Shown here: positions 1 to 7,779 of the stretch, piece after piece
How positions within the stretch are numbered: position 1 is the first letter of the stretch
How the letters are laid out: each line of letters begins with the position of its first letter
NCBI RefSeq assembly: GCF_036647415.1
Contig: NZ_JAVXKG010000001.1
Coordinates: 1-64,000 of the forward strand
Source of the DNA: Empedobacter sp036647415
GTDB taxonomy: Bacteria > Bacteroidota > Bacteroidia > Flavobacteriales > Weeksellaceae
Direction of reading: 5' to 3'
Length of the DNA: 64,000 nucleotides
Program-made: the position numbers and the translations under genes
The notes under the pieces: model-generated
What the model saw: the letters and a program-made list of their open reading frames with translations, nothing else
What the model was told of the DNA's origin: nothing
Databases searched by the model: none

Positions 1-54
1 CCAAGGACCCTCTGATTAACAGTCAGATGCTCTAACCAACTGAGCTAAGGAGGA
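1..54 (-). tRNA. tRNA-Asn (GTT), 3' end cut by window edge
   Basis: Read on the minus strand, the segment begins with the acceptor strand TCCTCCT. It continues with a D arm (GCTC...GAGC) and a five-pair anticodon stem TCTGA/TCAGA around the loop CTGTTAA, giving anticodon GTT for asparagine. The T arm begins but its 3' part and the acceptor end lie outside the window. A strong promoter lies 20-50 bases upstream. Confidence 0.93.
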
Positions 55-74
55 ATGTTGCTTAATTGTGGGTG

Positions 75-104
75 CAAATATAAAAGTATTTTTTACACCC
101 ACAA
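75..104 (-). promoter_or_regulatory. Promoter of tRNA-Asn (TTG-N19-TATATTTG)
   Basis: On the minus strand a -33 TTG (plus 102-104) is followed after 19 bases by TATATTTG (plus 75-82). This fits the Bacteroidota consensus TTG-N17-23-TAnnTTTG exactly. Transcription would start near 70, about 15 bases before the tRNA. A 9-base inverted repeat, TTGTGGGTG (66-74) and CACCCACAA (96-104), brackets the promoter core. The core TATATTTGCACCC is identical to the one in front of the HU gene at 3.7 kb. Confidence 0.75.
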
Positions 105-121
105 AAAATATTTTAAAATTT

Positions 122-1435
122 TTATCCAAAAATCATATTAATGATATCATTTCCGAAGATAAACACCATCAAACCAAGTATTATCACAATACCTACCATT
201 TGTGCTTTTTCTAAAACTTTATCACTTGGTTTCTTACCTGTAACCATTTCATAGATTGCAAAAACAGCATGTCCACCATCTAAACCTGGAATTGGTAATA
301 AGTTAATAAATGCTAACCAAGCAGAAATCATTGCTGTAAATGACCAGAAAAACAACCAGTTCCATTCTGTTGGCATTTGTTTTACCATACCAATAGGTCC
401 AGCAACTTGCTTACGTCCATCTTTTACTTTGAATAATGTTCCGATTCCACGAACTTGCGTTACAATTGCATCAAATGGTTTTGTGATTCCCATTGCAACA
501 CTTTCTCCTATTGTATAATCTTTGTGCTCAACTAATGTATTCAAATAAGCAGATCTATCACTTATAAAACCTAATGTACCGTCTTTACTTACAGTTGCCA
601 TTAACTCTACAGGTTCTCCATTTCTGATAACACTTAATGATGTGCTTTTACCTTTATATTCTTTAATTTTATTTGTATAATTTGAAAATAATGGTGTTGT
701 AAAACCGTCTACAGCTACTATTTTATCTCCTTTTAATAATCCAGCTTTTTGAGCTGGGCTATTTTCTACAATAGAGTCAACTACAAATGTTGCTTGAGGT
801 TTGAAAAAACCTGATTTATAAGCTAATATTTGTGTTCTGAAATTCTCGTTAATTGGTAAAGAAACTTCTTTTCCATCACGTTTCACTTCTAAAGAGTTTC
901 CTCCTAACAAAGCTTCTTTATTAATTTCTTGTAACGATTTATATTTAATTCCGTTAACACCAACAGGAATATCTCCATTTTTTAAACCCAAAGAAGTTTG
1001 AGTAGAATCAACTTCGATACCATATTGCATTTTATCAACATTAACATAAGTTTCGCCTTGTGAAGCAAAAATAGCCGTATAAATAATCATTGCTAAAACG
1101 ATATTAACAATAATACCTCCTAACATGATGATTAATCGTTGCCAAGCTGGCTTAGTTCTAAATTCCCATGGTTTTGGTTCTTGTTTCATTTGATCAAGAT
1201 CCATACTTTCGTCAATCATTCCCGAAAGTTTCACATAACCACCAAGTGGCAACCATCCTATTCCATAAACAGTATCTCCGATTTGTTTTTTCCAAATCGC
1301 AAATTTCACGTCAAAGAAACAAAAGAAACGCTCTACACGAACGCCAAACCATCTTGCTGTAACATAATGTCCAAGCTCGTGCAACATAACTAATAGCATC
1401 AAACTAAGCATTAATGTACCTATTTGTATCAACAT
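122..1435 (-). CDS. rseP: RseP-type site-2 zinc metalloprotease (M50)
   Basis: This is an inner-membrane intramembrane protease of the RseP/S2P family. Known members cut membrane-bound regulators and leftover signal peptides within the bilayer. The zinc motif HELGH is at residues 19-23 in the first membrane helix. The second metal-binding motif, in the context LLPIPGLDGGH, is near residue 385, followed by C-terminal hydrophobic segments. The periplasmic middle carries a clear PDZ domain (about residues 200-285), and an earlier degenerate PDZ-like part is plausible. At 437 residues it has the usual length. It follows gldD in the same direction with a 75-base gap that contains TAATTTTG (plus 1479-1486), so it could have its own promoter. 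Its substrate here is not known. Confidence 0.93.
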   Translation of the reverse strand: MLIQIGTLMLSLMLLVMLHELGHYVTARWFGVRVERFFCFFDVKFAIWKKQIGDTVYGIGWLPLGGYVKLSGMIDESMDLDQMKQEPKPWEFRTKPAWQRLIIMLGGIIVNIVLAMIIYTAIFASQGETYVNVDKMQYGIEVDSTQTSLGLKNGDIPVGVNGIKYKSLQEINKEALLGGNSLEVKRDGKEVSLPINENFRTQILAYKSGFFKPQATFVVDSIVENSPAQKAGLLKGDKIVAVDGFTTPLFSNYTNKIKEYKGKSTSLSVIRNGEPVELMATVSKDGTLGFISDRSAYLNTLVEHKDYTIGESVAMGITKPFDAIVTQVRGIGTLFKVKDGRKQVAGPIGMVKQMPTEWNWLFFWSFTAMISAWLAFINLLPIPGLDGGHAVFAIYEMVTGKKPSDKVLEKAQMVGIVIILGLMVFIFGNDIINMIFG

Positions 1436-1510
1436 ATTATTTTAAATTTAATTGATGTTTTTATTTTTTAAACGATTACAAAATTAATTGTTTTTATTTA
1501 TCAGCCACTT

Positions 1511-2119
1511 TTATTTTTTCCATTCTAATGTTTCAAGCAGTTTTTTCACATCCTTTTTGATATAATCTACTGCTGGCGCAAGCGAATCTGGCTTTGGTTG
1601 AGTTTTAAAATAAACTGAACCTGTAATAAAATTTTTGCTACTATCTGTCGCATGAAACTGCATATTAATGGCAGACTCTCCTCCTAATTCATACAATGTT
1701 CCAAAAACACGTTTCTTCGGAAATGAAAATTCTTGAGGCGAAATAAAACTTGCCTTAACGGTCTGGTCCTGAACAAAACGTTCACTTTCTTTGATTTTGA
1801 TAATCAAATCTTGTGGTGAATTAATAGGAAAATATGTCAAATAAATTGTAGCTTTCATCTTGGGATAAGAAACAACATACCAATTTGGCTGTTTACCTTT
1901 TACTATTTTCCCAAAATTAGAATACTGAAAAGTATAAGGTGCATTTTCTGTAAACTGCACGTAGGTTTGTGTTGGATATTCTAATCTAATTTCCCCCAAA
2001 GGCTTTGCAACGTCTTCATTCTTGTTGCAAGACACAAAAAAAATAGCACTACTACATAATGCTATTATAGTTTTAAAATTAATTGTATAACGTAAAACGT
2101 TAAGTTTTGTAAAAATCAT
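1511..2119 (-). CDS. gldD: Gliding-motility-type lipoprotein GldD
   Basis: The 202-residue protein has an N-terminal hydrophobic segment ending in the lipobox-like FFVSC (Cys31), so it should be a lipid-anchored envelope protein. The body matches the GldD pattern as I know it: an N-terminal RLEYP segment, the central NWYVVSYPKMKATIYLTY stretch, VFGTLYELGG, and the C-terminal DSLAPAVDYIKKDVKKLLETL. In Flavobacterium johnsoniae GldD is needed for gliding and type IX secretion. It lies 14 bases downstream of ssb in the conserved mutY-ssb-gld order, but the gldE gene usually found between ssb and gldD is absent. GldD-like proteins also occur in non-gliding relatives, so motility cannot be concluded. 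Confidence 0.85.
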   Translation of the reverse strand: MIFTKLNVLRYTINFKTIIALCSSAIFFVSCNKNEDVAKPLGEIRLEYPTQTYVQFTENAPYTFQYSNFGKIVKGKQPNWYVVSYPKMKATIYLTYFPINSPQDLIIKIKESERFVQDQTVKASFISPQEFSFPKKRVFGTLYELGGESAINMQFHATDSSKNFITGSVYFKTQPKPDSLAPAVDYIKKDVKKLLETLEWKK

Positions 2120-2133
2120 TTATTTTTTTATTT

Positions 2134-2583
2134 CTAAAAAGGCAAATCGTCTTCTCCATCTTCTAAAAATGGCGGTTCAACAACTGCTGTATTCTGAGAT
2201 TGATTCGTCTTATTCTGATCATTTTGCGTGTTTTGACGATGTTCATTCTCAACTTTTGGTGTTAAAAATTCAATAGAATTAGCTACAATTTCTGTTGTGT
2301 AACGCGTTTGTCCATTATCATCCCATTTTCTTGTTTTGATACGACCTTCTATAAAAACTTTATCTCCTTTTTTTAAATAACGATCACATAATTCCGCTAA
2401 TTTATTTCGCGTCACAATGTTATGCCATTCCGTTTCTGTAATTCGTTCTCCTGTCCTCGAAATATACGATTCGGTTGTTGCGATAGGAAATCGTCCAATA
2501 CTATTTTGTTCGTCAAAGTGATGCAATTTCACATCATCACCCAAATTACCAATTAAAAGTACTTTATTCGTTGTTCCATTCAT
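2134..2583 (-). CDS. ssb: Single-stranded DNA-binding protein
   Basis: An OB-fold SSB protein that coats single-stranded DNA in replication and repair. Residues 1 to about 107 form the OB domain, with the typical NKVLLIGNLGDDVKLHHF start, EWHNIV and KGDKVFIEGRIKTRKW. A short Gln/Asn-rich linker (about 112-135) follows, and the acidic tip ends in DDLPF, which is the partner-docking peptide. At 149 residues it is a normal length. It sits 35 bases after mutY and directly before gldD on the same strand, so it probably shares the mutY transcript. Confidence 0.95.
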   Translation of the reverse strand: MNGTTNKVLLIGNLGDDVKLHHFDEQNSIGRFPIATTESYISRTGERITETEWHNIVTRNKLAELCDRYLKKGDKVFIEGRIKTRKWDDNGQTRYTTEIVANSIEFLTPKVENEHRQNTQNDQNKTNQSQNTAVVEPPFLEDGEDDLPF

Positions 2584-2618
2584 AGTTTAGGTTGTTTAGT
2601 GGCTTGTAAGATACAAAG

Positions 2619-3659
2619 TTAATCCAAATAATATTTATTTATAAATTTTTCTATTGGTTTTGGAAGTGGATATTGATCAAGATCATTTAAAGCAATCATT
2701 TCAAAATCTACATCCTGTATAAAATGGTTTATATCTTTTAAAGATACATTTAATTTCCAATATTTTATAAATAAATTTTGATGTGAAAGAATGTGTTTTT
2801 CTTCAGAAATAAAACTTAATTTATTTTCTAAACCTTCTTCTAAAACCCAACCTTTATCTAACAAATCTGTTTCGGTTTCTATTTTCGGAAAAGTGTACAA
2901 ATTTTTCCAAACATCATTTCCTATTCGCTTAGACAAAGCTATTTTATCATCATTTTCAATAACAATAAAATGCAAAAAACGATTTGAAACTTTTGTCTTT
3001 TTCAATTTAACAGGCAGCTCAAGTACTTTATTCAATCTCAATGCTTCACATGATTCATTTAACGGACAAATATCACACTTTGGTAACTTTGGTGTACAAA
3101 TTGTTGCGCCCAAATCCATCACTGCTTGATTAAAATCTCCAGGTCTTTTCTGATCAATAATTTCTAATCCTAAATCCCAAAAAATCTTCTTTGTTTTAGG
3201 CGAACTTATATCATCTTCAATATTAAAATAACGCGCAAAAACACGAAACATATTTCCGTCTACTGCTGGTACAGCTTCTTTATATACAATTGATGCAATT
3301 GCTGCTGCTGTATAATCACCAACTCCTTTTAGTTTTTTTAGCTCGATAAAATTAGATGGAAAAACACCATTTAACTCTGTAGCAATGTATTGCGCAGTGA
3401 AATGTAAATTTCTAGCACGAGAATAGTATCCTAGTCCTTGCCAGAGTTTTAGCACTTTTTGTTCATTAGCTTTTGCTAAATCGAAAATAGTATCAAATTC
3501 TTGTATGAAATTATTGTAAAATTTCATACCTTGGTCAACCCTTGTTTGTTGGAGTATTATTTCTGACAACCAAATTCGAAATGGGTCATTTGTATCACGC
3601 CAAGGTAAATCTCTTTTATTCTTGTCAAAATATGACAAAATCAGATAGTTGAAGTTCAT
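2619..3659 (-). CDS. mutY: A/G-specific adenine glycosylase MutY
   Basis: MutY removes adenine mispaired with 8-oxoguanine. The start at 3659 (MNFNYLILSYF) is preferred, because the longer reading frame from 3719 adds 20 basic residues that do not look like the family and would run into the HU promoter. Visible features are the IILQQTRV segment with the preceding catalytic Glu, the helix-hairpin-helix GVGDYTAAAIASI, the catalytic Asp in VDGNMFRVFARYF, and a [4Fe-4S] motif C-x6-C-x2-C-x5-C (CTPKLPKCDICPLNESC). The C-terminal third is the MutT-like domain that recognises 8-oxoG. It is transcribed divergently from HU. TAAATTTG on the minus strand (plus 3717-3724) is a possible -7 box. Confidence 0.93.
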   Translation of the reverse strand: MNFNYLILSYFDKNKRDLPWRDTNDPFRIWLSEIILQQTRVDQGMKFYNNFIQEFDTIFDLAKANEQKVLKLWQGLGYYSRARNLHFTAQYIATELNGVFPSNFIELKKLKGVGDYTAAAIASIVYKEAVPAVDGNMFRVFARYFNIEDDISSPKTKKIFWDLGLEIIDQKRPGDFNQAVMDLGATICTPKLPKCDICPLNESCEALRLNKVLELPVKLKKTKVSNRFLHFIVIENDDKIALSKRIGNDVWKNLYTFPKIETETDLLDKGWVLEEGLENKLSFISEEKHILSHQNLFIKYWKLNVSLKDINHFIQDVDFEMIALNDLDQYPLPKPIEKFINKYYLD

Positions 3660-3698
3660 AAAAACTGAAAAAATCTTTTTTTTGTTAAGATACAATCG

Positions 3699-3706
3699 TA
3701 TATTTG
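3699..3706 (+). promoter_or_regulatory. -7 box of the HU promoter (TATATTTG)
   Basis: TATATTTG matches the Bacteroidota -7 consensus and is followed by CACCC, giving the same 13 bases as the tRNA-Asn promoter. The nearest upstream TTG (3682-3684) is only 14 bases away, shorter than usual, so the -33 element is uncertain. The leader to the HU ATG at 3743 would be about 30 bases. Confidence 0.6.
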
Positions 3707-3742
3707 CACCCGCTTTCAAATTTAAGAATAATAAGAGGAATT

Positions 3743-4039
3743 ATGACAAAGGCAGAAATAGTAAATAACATTTCAAGTAAATTAGGACTTGAAAAGAGCG
3801 ATACTCAAAGAGTGGTAGAATCGTTTATGGAGGAGGTGATTAAATCATTAGTAGAGGGAGAAAATGTATACTTAAGAGGATTTGGATCTTTTACTATTAA
3901 AACCAGAGCAGAGAAAACTGGTAGAAATATTACAAAAGGAACTTCTATCATCATTCCAGCTCATAACGTTCCAACATTCAAACCAGCTAAGACTTTCATC
4001 GAAGATGTAAAGACTAGCGAAGCTAACGTAATCAAATAA
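3743..4039 (+). CDS. hup: HU-family DNA-binding protein
   Basis: A nucleoid protein that bends DNA. The start ATG at 3743 gives MTKAEIVNNIS, the normal HU beginning, while the frame open from 3704 overlaps the promoter and is rejected. The 98-residue product has the N-terminal helices, the VYLRGFGSFTIKTR strand region, and the beta-arm sequence with GRNITKGTSIIIPAHNVPTFKPA. In this last stretch the Pro that intercalates into DNA is conserved. It is the first gene of a short plus-strand transcript that also covers the 30-codon basic gene 18 bases downstream, ending at the hairpin near 4192-4226. Confidence 0.95.
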   Translation: MTKAEIVNNISSKLGLEKSDTQRVVESFMEEVIKSLVEGENVYLRGFGSFTIKTRAEKTGRNITKGTSIIIPAHNVPTFKPAKTFIEDVKTSEANVIK

Positions 4040-4057
4040 CAATAAAATAATTGTATC

Positions 4058-4150
4058 ATGCCAAGCGGAAAAAAACGTAAAAGACATAAGGTAGCGACGC
4101 ACAAACGTAAAAAACGTCGTCGTCTTAACAGACACAAAAAGAAAAAATAA
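4058..4150 (+). CDS. 30-residue Arg/Lys-rich small protein, probably ribosome-associated
   Basis: An ATG at 4058, 18 bases after the HU stop, opens a 30-codon frame beginning MPSGKKRKRHKVATHKRK and ending RHKKKK, with stop TAA at 4148. More than half of the residues are Arg, Lys or His. A near-identical tiny protein is, from memory, found at this position between HU and RNase G across Flavobacteriia. The composition suggests an RNA- or ribosome-binding peptide. It could be one of the small Bacteroidota-specific ribosomal proteins, but I cannot confirm which. It does not resemble the Thx pattern I know. The frame is complete, ends just before a hairpin, and shares the HU transcript. Confidence 0.8.
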   Translation: MPSGKKRKRHKVATHKRKKRRRLNRHKKKK

Positions 4151-4169
4151 TTAATAGCTCAGCTATTAA
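4151..4169. repeat. Perfect inverted repeat after the small basic gene
   Basis: TTAATAGCT-C-AGCTATTAA is a perfect 9-base inverted repeat starting on the base after the stop codon of the 30-codon gene. It lacks a T run, so it may be a transcript-end stabiliser or regulatory hairpin rather than a terminator. Confidence 0.5.
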
Positions 4170-4191
4170 TAGTTTAATCTTTTTACAAGAT

Positions 4192-4226
4192 AGCACTTTT
4201 CAAAACTTTTTTGGAAAGTGCTTTTA
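4192..4226 (+). terminator. Terminator-like hairpin before rng
   Basis: A 14-pair stem (AGCACTTTTCAAAA with TTTTGGAAAGTGCT, one G-U pair) is followed by TTTATC. It probably ends the HU/small-protein transcript and lies 26 bases before the rng start. The T run is short, so read-through into rng is possible. Confidence 0.6.
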
Positions 4227-4251
4227 TCATTTTTAAAAACATAATTTTTTG

Positions 4252-5823
4252 ATGAGTAAAGAATTAGTAATTTCAGCCTTAGCTGATCAAGTACGCATCG
4301 CAGTTTTAGATGAAGGACGCCTGATGGAATTTCATCAAGATACTGCAAATGATGGCTTTGCAGTTGGTGACATTTACTTGGGAAAAATCAAAAAATTAGC
4401 TCCTAGTTTGAATGCAACCTTTGTTGACATTGGTTATTCTAAAGATGCATTTTTACATTATCATGACTTAGGTCCACAAATACGTTCTTCTAATGCTTAC
4501 AACAAAATTGTAGGAAATGGAACGTATAAAACCGAAAAATTGAAAAACTTCCGTATGGAAGCACCAATTGATAAAGATGGTCAAATTAACGAAATCTTTG
4601 CGCCTGGTGATTCTGTATTAGTTCAAATAACAAAAGAACCAATCCATACGAAAGGACCAAGAATTACATCAGAAATTTCTATTGCTGGTCGTTATTTAGT
4701 TTTAGTTCCGTTCTCGGAACGTGTTTCGATTTCACAAAAAATCAAACAAAAACCTGAACGCGATCGTCTAATTAAAATTTTAGATGGATTAACGCCAGAA
4801 GGCTTTGGAGTAATCATCAGAACTGTAGCAGAAGACAAAAATGCTGAAGAATTACAAGCAGATTTATCGTATTTATTGAATAAATGGGTACAAATCTTCA
4901 AAAATCTTCAGAAAAAGAAAGCGCCAGCTAAAATTCTTAGCGAAATGGACAGAGCTTCTTCTATTTTGAGAGATACTTTTAACGACGATTTTGTTAAAAT
5001 ATCTGTTGATGATAACGAATTAGCAGACGAAATGCGCGAATATTTGGAAGTTATTGCACCAGATAAAATTAATTTGGTAAAAGAATATGACGATCCATTT
5101 GTTCCTATTTTCGAGAAGTTTAATGTCGAGAGACAGATAAAACAGGCTTTTGGTAAAACGGTGACTATTCCACAATCTAAAGGTGCTTACCTTGTGATTG
5201 AACATACTGAAGCGTTACATGTAATTGATGTAAATTCGGGAAATATTTCTCGAAATTCTAAAAATCAAGAAGATTCAGCTTTTGCCGTAAACAAAATTGC
5301 TGCTTCTGAGATTGCACGTCAGTTACGTTTACGTGATATGGGAGGAATTGTTGTGGTCGATTTTATAGACATGACAGATGCAGAACATAAGAAAGAATTG
5401 TTTGAACATCTGCGAGCTGAAATGGCGAAAGACAAAGCAAAACACAAGATTTTGCCTCCAAGTAAATTTGGATTAATTCAGATTACAAGACAACGAGTTC
5501 GCCCTGAGGTGAATTTTATTACGACTGAAGAAAATCCGAACCAAGAATCGAATGAAGTTGAAGCACCTATCGTTACAATTGATAAAATTGAACAAGTGCT
5601 CTTGAATATCCTTGAAAGAAAAGATAAAGACTTGAAAAAAATGTCTTTACATGTCCATCCTTTTATCGCTTCGTATTTGAAGTATGGATTGCCAAGCATT
5701 CAGATGAAATGGTTTATTAAACATAAAAAGTGGATCAAAATTGTACCAAGAGATGCGTATAAATTTTTACAATTTAATTTCTTAGACAAAGATCATAACA
5801 CACTTTACAACGAATCAAATTAA
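4252..5823 (+). CDS. rng: Ribonuclease G/E family endoribonuclease
   Basis: A single-strand-specific endoribonuclease for rRNA maturation and mRNA decay. The ATG at 4252 is chosen over an adjacent in-frame TTG at 4249. An S1-like RNA-binding domain spans about residues 35-135 (VGDIYLGKIKKLAPSLNATF). The catalytic DNase I-like part contains HVIDVNSG and GGIVVVDFIDM, the two segments whose aspartates bind magnesium in RNase E. The 523 residues contain no cysteine at all, so the CPxC zinc link that joins dimers in E. coli RNase E/G is missing. No C-terminal degradosome scaffold is present. A clean terminator follows immediately. Confidence 0.93.
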   Translation: MSKELVISALADQVRIAVLDEGRLMEFHQDTANDGFAVGDIYLGKIKKLAPSLNATFVDIGYSKDAFLHYHDLGPQIRSSNAYNKIVGNGTYKTEKLKNFRMEAPIDKDGQINEIFAPGDSVLVQITKEPIHTKGPRITSEISIAGRYLVLVPFSERVSISQKIKQKPERDRLIKILDGLTPEGFGVIIRTVAEDKNAEELQADLSYLLNKWVQIFKNLQKKKAPAKILSEMDRASSILRDTFNDDFVKISVDDNELADEMREYLEVIAPDKINLVKEYDDPFVPIFEKFNVERQIKQAFGKTVTIPQSKGAYLVIEHTEALHVIDVNSGNISRNSKNQEDSAFAVNKIAASEIARQLRLRDMGGIVVVDFIDMTDAEHKKELFEHLRAEMAKDKAKHKILPPSKFGLIQITRQRVRPEVNFITTEENPNQESNEVEAPIVTIDKIEQVLLNILERKDKDLKKMSLHVHPFIASYLKYGLPSIQMKWFIKHKKWIKIVPRDAYKFLQFNFLDKDHNTLYNESN

Positions 5824-5824
5824 C

Positions 5825-5856
5825 AAAAAACCTGCTTTTATAAAGCAGGTTTTTTG
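5825..5856 (+). terminator. Rho-independent terminator of rng
   Basis: A 14-pair stem AAAAAACCTGCTTT/AAAGCAGGTTTTTT around a three-base loop ends in a T run, starting two bases after the rng stop codon. Confidence 0.9.
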
Positions 5857-5956
5857 TATTATATACGTGTATTTTAATTAAAAACTCGTCAATTCGAGTA
5901 ATTTTTAGAAACAGAGTAAATAAAAATTATCAAAATACACAAGGGATTAAAGACAA

Positions 5957-5986
5957 TAAAAAAGCTTCACCAAAATGATGAAGCCT
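5957..5986 (-). terminator. Terminator of the siderophore-interacting protein gene
   Basis: On the minus strand GCTTCATCA and TGGTGAAGC pair around TTT (one G-U pair), followed by a run of six T. It lies about 27 bases past the stop codon of the gene ending at 6013. Confidence 0.8.
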
Positions 5987-6012
5987 TTGCTATATATTCT
6001 ATAAATATTTGA

Positions 6013-6855
6013 TTAAAAAACTCTAACCAATAATTCTTGTTCTATTTTATCGTGACAATTTTCTAATGCATTTTTCTCTGCTTTACCAGCTTTCCAATGC
6101 GATGTACAATAAAATTCGTCTTTTTTCCATTCTAAATCATCTTTAAAAAATGATTTTATTTCTTTTACAGATTTAGATTCTCCCGCAATGTATGCAAAGC
6201 GTTTTCCTTCTTTTCGTTTTGGTAAATTTTGCTTTTTAACTAATGTATGCAAAGCTGTTCCGTTACCAACTTCAGGATTTATAATCCATTTAAATTCCAA
6301 ATTTGCTTTGGTTTCTATCGTATGAATATCGTTTTCTGTTGGGACTTCTAAACAAACAATTCCTTTTGTATTGGCTGATAAAGACTCAATAATTGTAGAA
6401 ATCGCAGGTAAACCTGTCAAATCTGCTGCTAATAAAATAAAATCTGTTTTGGGTGCTAAATCTTTCTTTTTTGATTTCATCGAAACGCCAATTCTATCGC
6501 CAATTTTAGCTTCATTTGCCCAACGCGAACCAGGACCATTCAATCCATGATTTGCAATATCTATAACAACTTGATTGTTTGCTACATCAATATTTCGCAA
6601 CGTATAAGTACGAGAAACTGGCTTGAATTTATCTGATGGTGAAACCCATTTTTTATTCATCTCGTCATATTCAGCATAGTGTATATCACGAATTCCAAGT
6701 GGTGGAAACAATAATTTACATGTTCCTCCTAAGGTTGTATCCTCAAAAAAAGAAACATCATTATTTTCCAGATAAACGCGTATAAGATGTGGTGTTACAA
6801 ATTCTTTCTTTCTCAAGATAAATTTTTCTTTCGCGATTTTAACTTTTTCTCCCAT
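6013..6855 (-). CDS. Siderophore-interacting protein (FAD-dependent ferric reductase type)
   Basis: A 280-residue cytoplasmic flavoprotein of the SIP/ViuB family, whose members reduce ferric siderophores to release iron. The N-terminal half is the flavin-binding barrel with the FAD motif SRTYTLR, preceded by the family's LLFPP segment. HGLNGPGSRWANEAKIGD matches the conserved loop that contacts the cofactor. The C-terminal half is the NAD(P)H-binding part, with AADLTGLPAI and YIAGESKSVKEI. The gene stands alone, with its own terminator, and no siderophore transporter is adjacent. A small inverted repeat and a TATCTTCG box just upstream could serve in iron control, but no Fur box can be proven from the sequence. 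Confidence 0.88.
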   Translation of the reverse strand: MGEKVKIAKEKFILRKKEFVTPHLIRVYLENNDVSFFEDTTLGGTCKLLFPPLGIRDIHYAEYDEMNKKWVSPSDKFKPVSRTYTLRNIDVANNQVVIDIANHGLNGPGSRWANEAKIGDRIGVSMKSKKKDLAPKTDFILLAADLTGLPAISTIIESLSANTKGIVCLEVPTENDIHTIETKANLEFKWIINPEVGNGTALHTLVKKQNLPKRKEGKRFAYIAGESKSVKEIKSFFKDDLEWKKDEFYCTSHWKAGKAEKNALENCHDKIEQELLVRVF

Positions 6856-6864
6856 CGGATTTAT

Positions 6865-6894
6865 TTAGATTTATTCTAATTCTATGCGAAGATA
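6865..6894 (-). promoter_or_regulatory. Putative promoter/operator of the siderophore-interacting protein
   Basis: On the minus strand TATCTTCG (plus 6887-6894) is one base off the -7 consensus. It is followed by the inverted repeat TTAGA-N5-TCTAA (plus 6865-6879) around the expected transcript start. The position fits a repressor site, possibly iron-responsive, but this is inference. Confidence 0.35.
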
Positions 6895-6984
6895 AATTAA
6901 ATTTAGATTGAATTAAAATAATGTTATGTTAAAGTGAAAACTTATACTTTTTTTAACACCATAATACCGAATATAACTTGTAAC

Positions 6985-7013
6985 TTTTAGGTGTTGAAAT
7001 TATCAACCTAAAA
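6985..7013 (+). promoter_or_regulatory. Hairpin just upstream of the phosphatase start
   Basis: TTTTAGG-TG-TTGA and TCAACCTAAAA form an 11-pair stem with a two-base bulge, ending 10 bases before the ATG at 7024. It could be an operator or a translation-controlling mRNA hairpin. No TAnnTTTG box is clear in front of this gene. Confidence 0.45.
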
Positions 7014-7023
7014 ATGACGAGAA

Positions 7024-7779
7024 ATGGAAAATACTTTAAACGCAATCGCTCTAAATGAAAGAACTCTTTCTCTCGACGGCGGATTTAATTTTAGAGATTT
7101 AGGCGGAATAATTAACAAAGAAGAACAAGTTTTAGGAAAAGGATTGTTAATCAGATCAGATGATTTGGCAAATTTGACTGATAATGATTTAGAACTTTTG
7201 AATGATTATCCGATACGAACAATTATAGATTTGAGAACAACTTACGAGCGTTCTAAAAATCCAGATCATATTCCGAATAGTTGTAATCATGAGGTTCATT
7301 TGGATATTTCTTCTGGACATTTTGAGAATTTGGTAAAACAATTCAGACAAGGAATCTCGAATCCGAGAGAGTTTATGTGCAATATTTACGAGGATTTTGT
7401 TTTAGATAAAACGTGTCAAACACAATACAAGAAATTTTTTGATATTATACAACACAAAAACAGAACACCAATTTTATTTCATTGTACAGCAGGAAAAGAT
7501 AGAACTGGTTTTGCTACAGCTATGATTTTAGCTGCATTGAAAGTAGATTTTGAACAAATTTTGGAAGATTATTTAGCTTCTAATATTTATTTGGAACAAA
7601 AATATGCTCATATCCTGAAAATTAATCCTGATTATAAATACTTAATCGAGGTTTATCCAGAATATTTAGAAAAGTCTTTTGATACAATCGAAAAGAATTT
7701 CGGAACAATAGAATACTATTTATCAAATATATTAGGCGTTGATCTCCAATTAATGGAGGATTTATATTTAGAAAAATAA
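7024..7779 (+). CDS. Tyrosine/serine protein phosphatase (Y_phosphatase3 family)
   Basis: A 251-residue cytoplasmic phosphatase of the bacterial dual-specificity family. The N-terminus has the family's LDGGFNFRDLGGI motif, and IRTIIDLRTTYER follows. The phosphate-binding signature HCTAGKDRTG carries the nucleophilic cysteine (about residue 157) and arginine. No signal peptide is present. It is a single gene between two regulatory hairpins, convergent with the metal ATPase. Relatives act on phosphotyrosine proteins or phosphoinositides, and the substrate here is unknown. Confidence 0.88.
   Translation: MENTLNAIALNERTLSLDGGFNFRDLGGIINKEEQVLGKGLLIRSDDLANLTDNDLELLNDYPIRTIIDLRTTYERSKNPDHIPNSCNHEVHLDISSGHFENLVKQFRQGISNPREFMCNIYEDFVLDKTCQTQYKKFFDIIQHKNRTPILFHCTAGKDRTGFATAMILAALKVDFEQILEDYLASNIYLEQKYAHILKINPDYKYLIEVYPEYLEKSFDTIEKNFGTIEYYLSNILGVDLQLMEDLYLEK

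Noticed and set aside
3704..3742. HU start at the upstream ATG giving MHPLSNLRI...
   Set aside because: This extension overlaps the promoter core and is unlike the HU family. The start at 3743 gives the standard N-terminus.
4192..4226. Hairpin before rng as an RNase-G autoregulatory element
   Set aside because: The hairpin and T residues fit a terminator of the preceding genes. No reason in the sequence demands autoregulation.
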